Below are positions 1 to 4,766 of a DNA stretch of 5,964 bases, in pieces. Source of the DNA: Nocardioides sp. (GTDB lineage: Bacteria; Actinomycetota; Actinomycetes; Propionibacteriales; Nocardioidaceae); the NCBI GenBank assembly GCA_030145945.1, contig JASLDK010000445.1, positions 1-5,964 on the forward strand, given 5' to 3'. The notes below the pieces were generated by a model. It saw only the letters and a program-made list of their open reading frames with translations, ran no database searches and was not told the origin of the DNA. Within the stretch, counting starts at the first letter, position 1; the number at the start of each line of letters is the position of its first letter. The position numbers and the translations under genes are program-made.

Positions 1-1
1 G

Positions 2-904
2 CAGGCCGCTCAGGAGGGCGTCCGCGCTCTTGCCGGCAAGCTCGGTCTCACTCTCGAGAAGTGCGCTACCGGGATCCTCGAGATCTCGGCCTGGAACCAG
101 GCCAACGCGCTGCGCCAGGTCACGGTCAAGCGGGGCCTCGACGTCCGAGACTTCACGCTGACCACCTTCGGCGGCTCCGGTTCGCTGCTGCTGTGCCGGC
201 TGATGGACATCCTCAATGTTCCGACCGTGCTGGTGCCGCCCAACCCGGGCAACGTGTCCGCCTTCGGTCTGCTCACCGTCGACGTCAAGAACGACTACGT
301 CCAGACGCATGTCGCGCTGCAGGACAACGTCGACACCGCCGCTCTTCAGCGCGAGTACGACGTCCTCTCCGGCCGTGCCGCCGAGGCGCTCAGCAAGGAG
401 GGTTTCGCCGAGGCCGACCACGTCTTCGTGCGCACCGCCGACGTCCGCTACTTCGGCCAGGCGTTCGAGGTCCGCGTCGGCGTGCCCGACGGTCCGATCA
501 CTGCCGAGACGCTCACCGCGGTCGCCGACCGGTTCCACGCCGAGCACAAGGTGCTCTACGGCTACGACTTCTCCGGCGACGCCTCCCAGCAGGTCGAGAT
601 CGTCAACCTCCGCGTCTCCGGCGTCGGCCCGACCAAGCGGCCCGAGATCCTGCGCGCCGACGACGTCAAGGCAACCCCGCAGCCCACCGGTTCGCGTCAG
701 ATCTGCTTCGACGCAGAGGCCGGGTACGTCGAGACGCCGATCTTCTGGCGCACCGACCTGCCCGCCGGCCAGGTGCTCACCGGTCCGGTGATCATCGAGG
801 AGTTCGGGTCGACCGTGCCCATCCACCCCGGGTTCACCGCCCGGATCGACGACTACGCGAACGTCATCGTGACGCGCACCGAGAACGCCTCGGAGGAGAA
901 CTGA
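2..904 (+). CDS. hyuA: Hydantoinase/oxoprolinase HyuA-type subunit, C-terminal part (5' truncated)
   Basis: The frame is open from base 2 to the TGA at 902-904 and gives 300 residues, roughly the last 40-45% of a HyuA protein (usually near 690 residues); the ATP-binding N-terminal half lies outside the window. Seen: the conserved FGGSGS at fragment residues 56-61 (family form FGGAGP), VPPNPGNVSAFGLL at 78-91 (family PPxPGxxSAxGLL), RYFGQAFEV at 149-157, and the terminal GPVIIEEFGSTVPIHPGF at about 261-278. Together these are diagnostic of the family. Family knowledge: HyuA pairs with HyuB to form ATP-dependent cytoplasmic enzymes such as N-methylhydantoinase, 5-oxoprolinase, caprolactamase, or acetone/acetophenone carboxylases. 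Which substrate applies here cannot be read from this fragment. The second G-to-S change in FGGSGS and the LLLCRLMD that follows differ from the common FGGAGPLHA. HyuB follows after one base, so the two are almost certainly cotranslated. Family call is firm; symbol is generic. Confidence 0.93.
   Translation, partial: QAAQEGVRALAGKLGLTLEKCATGILEISAWNQANALRQVTVKRGLDVRDFTLTTFGGSGSLLLCRLMDILNVPTVLVPPNPGNVSAFGLLTVDVKNDYVQTHVALQDNVDTAALQREYDVLSGRAAEALSKEGFAEADHVFVRTADVRYFGQAFEVRVGVPDGPITAETLTAVADRFHAEHKVLYGYDFSGDASQQVEIVNLRVSGVGPTKRPEILRADDVKATPQPTGSRQICFDAEAGYVETPIFWRTDLPAGQVLTGPVIIEEFGSTVPIHPGFTARIDDYANVIVTRTENASEEN
892..900 (+). promoter_or_regulatory. Strong ribosome binding site for HyuB
   Basis: GGAGGAGAA sits five bases before the ATG at 906, inside the last codons of HyuA. 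It fixes the HyuB start at 906, upstream of where the conserved HyuB domain begins (about residue 48), so the N-terminal extension is probably really translated. Confidence 0.8.
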
Positions 905-905
905 C

Positions 906-2909
906 ATGTGCTTGAGCTGCCAGACCATCTCTGTCCAGAACCCCACCGCGCCCCGCTCGTTCACACACGACGGTGACATCACCTCGCACCGCGCACCGAC
1001 CCAGTTCCCGTTCGGGACGCTGACGGCCGATGCCGGTCGCAGCGCCGACCCGGTGCTCGTCGAGATCGTGCAGGGTTCGCTCGCCGCTGTCGAGCACGAG
1101 GTCGAGACCGCCATCGCGCGGACCTCGCGCAGCCCGATGATCCGCGACGCGCACGACTTCCGTGCGGGCATCCACGACCGCCTGCTGCGCAAGCTGACCG
1201 GCCGGTCCTACTCCGCCCTCGTGCACCCGGTGGCCCGGGACTTCCCGATCGAGGAGATGAAGGAGGGCGACGTCTTCTTCCACAACGACGTCTACCTCTC
1301 CGAGGGTGGCATCGGCCACCTGCCCGACCTGTGTGTCACCGTCCCGGTCTTCGCCGGTCCCGAGGGGGAGCGCCGCGTCGTCGGCTTCATCCAGGCCTTC
1401 GGCCACCACGACGACATCGGCGGTGCCGTGCCGGGCTCGATGCCGTCGCACGCCACCAGCGTCTTCGAGGAGGGCCTCGCGGTTCCCCCGATCAAGCTGT
1501 GGGACGCCGGCGTGCCCAACAAGGCTGCGCTGCGGATCATGACCCGCAACTCGCGGATGCCCGAGTCGCTGGCCGCCGACCTCGACGCCGAGTGCTCGGC
1601 CTGCCTGATGGGTGCACGCCGTCTCGGCGAGCTCTTCGACCGCTACGGCATCGAGACCGTCGAGGCCTGCTTCGACGCTGTCATCGACCGGTCCACCGAG
1701 ACCTACCGTCGCGAGATCCTCTCCAAGATCCCGGTCGGCACGTGGACCTGGGAGGACTACGCCGAGCACGACGGTGTCGACGAGCCGCAGCTGCACACGC
1801 AGCGGATCACCCTGACCCGCACCGCGGCCGAAGACCCCGAGGGCGAGCGGCTGATCCTCGACTTCGCCGGCACCAGCCCGCAGGCCAAGGGCCCGATCAA
1901 CCACTGCGGTGACTACTCCGACGGCGTCTTCCTCAAGAAGTGGCTCGCGCCGATCCTGCGCAACCTCGCCGACACCCCGGAGCGGATGGCGGAGCTCGAC
2001 GTCAACGAGGGCGTCGTACCCCTCATCGAGATGCGCTTCCCGCCGCCGGGAACCCTGTTGACGCCGGTCTTCCCGGCGCCGACCAACGCCCGTACGTTCG
2101 TCATCCTGCGTCTGCTCGGCGTCCTGGCCGGCGTGATCGCCAAGGCGGTCGACGGCAAGATGCCCGCCGACCAGGAGACGATCCGCTACACCGGTGTCTA
2201 CGGTGAGGACCTCGAAGGCCGGTCCTACCTGATGCGTGAGGTGCTCGGCGGTGGCTCCGGTGGCCGCTACTACGCCGACGGCGAGGACACCATCCACGTC
2301 GTCCCGGACTCGCGGAACCTGCCGACCGAGTTCACCGAGTCGCGCTTCCCGTTCCTGGTCGAGTCGCTCGGCCTCGCCAAGGACTCCGGCGGCGCCGGCC
2401 AGTTCCGCGGCGGCCTGGGCTACGAGAAGCACATCCGGATGCTCAAGGACGCCAACTTCATGTCGATCGCCGACCGGTCGATCCTGGCCTGCTGGGGCGT
2501 GAAGGGCGGCAAGGCGGGCAAACCGTTCCAGGTCACCATCGACCCGGGCGGCCCCAACGAGCGTGAGGTCGACGCCCTCGCCGACGCCGAGCCCGTGGTG
2601 GCCGGCGAGACGATCCGGATCCGCACCACCGGCGGCGGCGGCTGGGGCAACCCGGCCGACCGCGACCCGGCGCTCGTGGTCCGCGACGTCGTGTGGCGCA
2701 AGGTCTCGGTCGAGGCGGCATTCGCCGACTACGGCGTGGTCCTCACCGGTTCACTCGACGACGACACGCTCGGGTACGACGCCGACGCCACCGCCGCCGA
2801 GCGTGCCTCGCGTCCGGTGCCGGCCGACGACGACGCCTTCTTCGACCGTGGACCCGGCTACGGCCAGCTCGCGGGCGGCGCCGCGGCAGCTGCCGTGGAC
2901 ATGCTCTGA
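906..2909 (+). CDS. hyuB: Hydantoinase/oxoprolinase HyuB-type subunit
   Basis: A 667-residue cytoplasmic protein that completes the HyuAB enzyme. Seen: DPVLVEIVQGSLAAVEHEVE from residue 48 matches the usual HyuB start; GDVFFHNDVY then GHLPDL (121-142) corresponds to the family GDVxxxNDPYxGGxHLPD segment; GHHDDIGGAVPGSM (166-179) to the HxxDxGGxxPGS segment; EEGLAVPPIKL (188-198) to EGxxxPPxKL; GGGGWGNP (576-583) followed by RDPALVVRDV is the typical C-terminal GGGGxGxPxxRDP motif. In structures of relatives, Asp/His residues of the first two segments bind a metal; that role here is inferred. Length is somewhat above many HyuB proteins (about 520-600) because of a 47-residue N-terminal extension containing CLSC (residues 2-5) and an acidic, Ala/Gly-rich tail after about residue 615. 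The start is supported by the GGAGGAG site. The stop is followed 16 bases later by the NmrA-like gene. Substrate unknown: hydantoin, lactam, oxoproline, or a ketone carboxylation are all possible. Confidence 0.93.
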   Translation: MCLSCQTISVQNPTAPRSFTHDGDITSHRAPTQFPFGTLTADAGRSADPVLVEIVQGSLAAVEHEVETAIARTSRSPMIRDAHDFRAGIHDRLLRKLTGRSYSALVHPVARDFPIEEMKEGDVFFHNDVYLSEGGIGHLPDLCVTVPVFAGPEGERRVVGFIQAFGHHDDIGGAVPGSMPSHATSVFEEGLAVPPIKLWDAGVPNKAALRIMTRNSRMPESLAADLDAECSACLMGARRLGELFDRYGIETVEACFDAVIDRSTETYRREILSKIPVGTWTWEDYAEHDGVDEPQLHTQRITLTRTAAEDPEGERLILDFAGTSPQAKGPINHCGDYSDGVFLKKWLAPILRNLADTPERMAELDVNEGVVPLIEMRFPPPGTLLTPVFPAPTNARTFVILRLLGVLAGVIAKAVDGKMPADQETIRYTGVYGEDLEGRSYLMREVLGGGSGGRYYADGEDTIHVVPDSRNLPTEFTESRFPFLVESLGLAKDSGGAGQFRGGLGYEKHIRMLKDANFMSIADRSILACWGVKGGKAGKPFQVTIDPGGPNEREVDALADAEPVVAGETIRIRTTGGGGWGNPADRDPALVVRDVVWRKVSVEAAFADYGVVLTGSLDDDTLGYDADATAAERASRPVPADDDAFFDRGPGYGQLAGGAAAAAVDML

Positions 2910-2915
2910 GGAGTC

Positions 2916-2920
2916 GGAAG
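2916..2920 (+). promoter_or_regulatory. Ribosome binding site for the NmrA-like gene
   Basis: GGAAG lies five bases before the ATG at 2926; a second purine run, GAGGAG at 2908-2913, overlaps the HyuB stop codon. Either supports starting at 2926 and not at in-frame codons further upstream, which would place the gene deep inside HyuB. Confidence 0.6.
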
Positions 2921-2925
2921 ACACG

Positions 2926-3654
2926 ATGAAGGTCGCGATCCTCGGAGGATCCGGCAAGACCGGCCGTGCGGTCGGTGCGGCTCTGGCCCAGGCGGGCGTG
3001 GCGACACGCCCCCTGGGCCGGGCTGCATTCGACGACCTGCCGTCGGCGCTGGAGGGTGCAGACGCGGTGCACGTCATCGCACCGAACCTGCATCCGGACG
3101 AGCCGGCGTTGGTCGCCTCTGTTCTCGAGGCGAGCGCCGACGTCGGGGTGGAGCGGGTGAGCTATCACTCGGTTGCCTCGCCCTACGTCCCGGCGATGCC
3201 GCACCACCTCGGCAAGGCAGTCTCGGAGGATCTCGTACGCCGCTCCGGCCTGGCCTGGACGATCCTGCAGCCCTGCGCCTACGTGCAGAACCTGCTGCCC
3301 GCCATCCGCGCCGGCAGCCTCGACGTGCCCTACGCGATCGACACCCCCTTCGGGATGGTCGACCTGCTGGACGTCGCCGCCGCCACTGCGGCCGTCATCG
3401 CCGACGAGCGCCACGTCGGATCGACGTACGAACTGGGTGGTCCCGCGCTCGTGACCGTCGCCGACCTGGCTGATGCCGCGGGCATCCCTGCCCGTCGGGT
3501 CGCTGAGGGCGACGACGTACATCCCTGGCTGCAGGCGATGTTCGACTACTACGACGACCACGGCCTGCCGACCGGGGGCCTGCCGTTGCAGGCCTTGCTG
3601 GGCCGGCAACCGACCTCCGCGGCCGACGTCATCGCCCGCGAGCTGCGTGGCTGA
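2926..3654 (+). CDS. NmrA-like NAD(P)-binding (atypical SDR) protein
   Basis: A 242-residue Rossmann-fold protein. Seen: MKVAILGGSGKTGRAV at the N-terminus gives the glycine-rich dinucleotide loop GGSGKTG (residues 7-13) of the atypical short-chain dehydrogenase/NmrA group; HHLGKAVSEDLVRRSGLAWT (93-112) followed by ILQPCAYVQNLL (113-124) matches the family K-x3-E-x2-L-x2-SGL-xxTxLxPxxFxxN block that lines the nucleotide and substrate pocket. No signal peptide or membrane segment is visible, so it is cytoplasmic. It is shorter than most NmrA proteins (near 280-300). The segment between the Gly loop and residue 50 is compressed and lacks the usual basic NADP-binding stretch after beta-2, apart from R28 and R32. 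Family knowledge: members act as NAD(P)H-dependent reductases, quinone reductases or redox-sensing regulators. It is the likely third gene of the HyuAB operon, but its reaction there is not apparent. Start chosen from the ribosome site and the motif at the very N-terminus. Confidence 0.85.
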   Translation: MKVAILGGSGKTGRAVGAALAQAGVATRPLGRAAFDDLPSALEGADAVHVIAPNLHPDEPALVASVLEASADVGVERVSYHSVASPYVPAMPHHLGKAVSEDLVRRSGLAWTILQPCAYVQNLLPAIRAGSLDVPYAIDTPFGMVDLLDVAAATAAVIADERHVGSTYELGGPALVTVADLADAAGIPARRVAEGDDVHPWLQAMFDYYDDHGLPTGGLPLQALLGRQPTSAADVIARELRG

Positions 3655-3703
3655 GACCTGCTGTCAGGTGTTGCCAGCCTTTGCGGCCGCAGTTGGTTGA
3701 TCC

Positions 3704-3722
3704 TCACGATGAACGACCGTGA
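3704..3722. promoter_or_regulatory. Candidate operator dyad TCACG-N9-CGTGA
   Basis: Perfect five-base inverted arms (3704-3708 and 3718-3722) separated by nine bases. The dyad overlaps the proposed -35 box of the carbamate kinase promoter. This is where a dimeric repressor would be expected to bind, but five-base arms can occur by chance and no second copy was found before the barbiturase gene. Confidence 0.3.
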
Positions 3723-3744
3723 TCGGGCTCACTAGGTTCGCTGC
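3709..3744 (+). promoter_or_regulatory. Probable leaderless promoter of carbamate kinase
   Basis: TAGGTT at 3733-3738 fits the actinobacterial -10 consensus TANNNT and ends six bases before the ATG at 3745, so transcription would start at or next to the A of the start codon. A poor -35 candidate, ATGAAC (3709-3714), lies 18 bases upstream. No convincing Shine-Dalgarno precedes the ATG (only AGG at 3734-3736, itself part of the -10 box). Leaderless mRNAs with this geometry are common in actinobacteria; the assignment here is by pattern only. Confidence 0.5.
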
Positions 3745-4680
3745 ATGAGGATCCTTCTGGCGCTCGGCGGCAACGCGATGACGTCCCCGGATGGCAAGGC
3801 CAAACCGGAGGACCAGATCGCTGCGGCGACCGAGGCGATGGAGGCCGTCGCCGACCTGGTCGCGGCTGGCATCGATGTGGTCATCACCCACGGCAATGGC
3901 CCCCAGGTGGGCAACCTGCTCGTCAAGAACGAGATCGCCGCAACCGTCGTACCGCCCGTGCCGTTGGACTGGTGCGGCGCCCAGACCCAGGGCACCCTCG
4001 GCGACATCTTGATGAACGCCCTCGACGGCGCCCTCGCCTCCCGCGGAATCGACAAGCGGACGGCCGCGCTGATCACCAGGACCCGCGTGGATGCGGCCGA
4101 TCCGGCGTTCGCCAAGCCCAGCAAGCCGGTCGGGCGCTACCTGTCGGCCGACGAGGCGCGGACCATGATCGAGCACGGCGAGACCTGGGAGGACCGCGGC
4201 GAGCGCGGGTGGCGGCGGATGGTCGCCTCACCCGAGCCTCTTGAGGTCCTCGACGCTCCGGCCGCTGTCGCCCTGGTCGAGGCCGGGTTCGTCGTCGTCG
4301 CCAACGGCGGCGGCGGCATCCCGACCGTACGCCGCCCCGACGGCGTGCTCGCCGGAGTCGAGGCGGTCATCGACAAGGACCTCGGCGCGGCACTCCTGGC
4401 GCAGGCGATCGAGGTCGACCTGCTGGTGATCGCGACCGACATTGCGCACGCGGTTCTCGGCTTCGGCACCCCCGACGCCGCCGACATCGGCGAGGTGACG
4501 CTCGACCAGATGACGAAGTACGCCGAAGAGGGACACTTCGCCGGTGGCTCGATGGGCCCGAAGGTCGACGCCATCTGCCGCTTCGTCGCTGCCTCCGGCC
4601 AGCGCGGCGTGATCACGGATCTCGGCAGCATTCTCGCCGCCGCCGATGGGCGTGCCGGCACCAACGTCACCCCCAACTGA
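3745..4680 (+). CDS. arcC: Carbamate kinase
   Basis: A 311-residue cytoplasmic kinase of the amino-acid-kinase fold catalysing the reversible reaction carbamoyl phosphate + ADP = carbamate + ATP; carbamate then falls apart to ammonia and CO2. Seen: ALGGNA (6-11), THGNGPQVG (48-56), AKPSKPVG (123-130), RRMVASP (157-163), NGGGGIP (187-193), VIDKDLGAALLA (208-219), FAGGSMGPKVDA (265-276) and a terminal GTNV (305-308). These are the complete set of carbamate kinase signatures, and length is normal. Small departures: TDIAHAVLGFGTPD (231-244) where many relatives have TDVxxVxxNFGxP, and QGTLGDIL (82-89) where many have QGxIGYxL. The gene has its own probable promoter and is not paired here with arginine deiminase or ornithine carbamoyltransferase, so the classic arginine pathway is not indicated; the barbiturase downstream suggests a ureide or pyrimidine context. 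ArcC, or a paralogue such as YbcF/YqeA type, cannot be separated by eye. Confidence 0.95.
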   Translation: MRILLALGGNAMTSPDGKAKPEDQIAAATEAMEAVADLVAAGIDVVITHGNGPQVGNLLVKNEIAATVVPPVPLDWCGAQTQGTLGDILMNALDGALASRGIDKRTAALITRTRVDAADPAFAKPSKPVGRYLSADEARTMIEHGETWEDRGERGWRRMVASPEPLEVLDAPAAVALVEAGFVVVANGGGGIPTVRRPDGVLAGVEAVIDKDLGAALLAQAIEVDLLVIATDIAHAVLGFGTPDAADIGEVTLDQMTKYAEEGHFAGGSMGPKVDAICRFVAASGQRGVITDLGSILAAADGRAGTNVTPN

Positions 4681-4713
4681 CCGCCTGCTCCACCCCCGAT
4701 CAGCACAGAGCAA

Positions 4714-4749
4714 GTTCCACCAACTTCACCGACGTCACCATCTCCACCA
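4714..4749 (+). repeat. Four 9-base tandem units with shared CACC
   Basis: Four abutting units of nine bases share CACC at unit positions 5-8; position 4 is always a pyrimidine and position 9 always a purine. The other positions vary, so the repeat is degenerate. Read in the frame of the upstream kinase beyond its stop it would encode a Pro/Thr/Ser-rich tail, which may hint at its origin. Confidence 0.45.
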
Positions 4750-4752
4750 CTG

Positions 4753-4758
4753 AAAGGA
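4753..4758 (+). promoter_or_regulatory. Ribosome binding site for barbiturase
   Basis: AAAGGA, eight bases before the ATG at 4767, within a purine run that interrupts the otherwise C-rich leader. It supports 4767 as the start. Confidence 0.7.
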
Positions 4759-4766
4759 AAGCGGCC

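Larger units (their letters stand above)
3655..3744. other. Intergenic region upstream of carbamate kinase
   Basis: A 90-base gap separating the HyuAB-NmrA group from carbamate kinase. It holds a probable leaderless promoter at its right end, a TCACG-N9-CGTGA dyad, and a 10-base palindrome TGCGGCCGCA at 3682-3691. A weak ACCTG-CTGT-CAGGT hairpin at 3656-3669 has only five stem pairs and no T tract, so I do not call a terminator. No small ORF with a ribosome site is evident. Confidence 0.55.
4681..4766 (+). promoter_or_regulatory. C-rich, G-poor leader between carbamate kinase and barbiturase
   Basis: Of the first 70 bases (4681-4750), 34 are C and only 9 are G. Four consecutive 9-base units (4714-4722, 4723-4731, 4732-4740, 4741-4749) all carry CACC at the same place. 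The stretch contains no TA dinucleotide and hence no TANNNT -10 box, so an independent sigma-A-type promoter is unlikely; read-through from the kinase gene is favoured. High C over G with regularly spaced YC steps is what a Rho utilisation site looks like, so a Rho-dependent control point before the barbiturase gene is possible. No stem-loop terminator is visible. Confidence 0.4.

Noticed and set aside
61..915. Plus-strand alternative frame over HyuA (284 codons from GTG)
   Set aside because: Arg/Ala/Pro-rich shadow of the HyuA frame; HyuA motifs are in the other frame.
864..2432. Long minus-strand open frame opposite HyuB (522 codons)
   Set aside because: It is fully antisense to a clear HyuB gene, is low-complexity (Arg, Asp, Gly, Val rich) and shows no family motif; long antisense frames are expected in high-GC DNA with G/C third positions.
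2563..2925. Upstream in-frame extension of the NmrA-like gene
   Set aside because: It would overlap HyuB by over 340 bases and encode Arg/Ser/Thr/Pro-rich filler; the Rossmann motif begins exactly at the ATG at 2926 with a ribosome site before it.
3656..3669. ACCTG-CTGT-CAGGT hairpin after the NmrA-like stop
   Set aside because: Only a five-pair stem and no following T run, so not supportable as an intrinsic terminator.
3682..3691. Perfect 10-base palindrome TGCGGCCGCA (contains a NotI site)
   Set aside because: Such GC palindromes are frequent by chance at this base composition, and nothing nearby suggests a vector or cloning junction.
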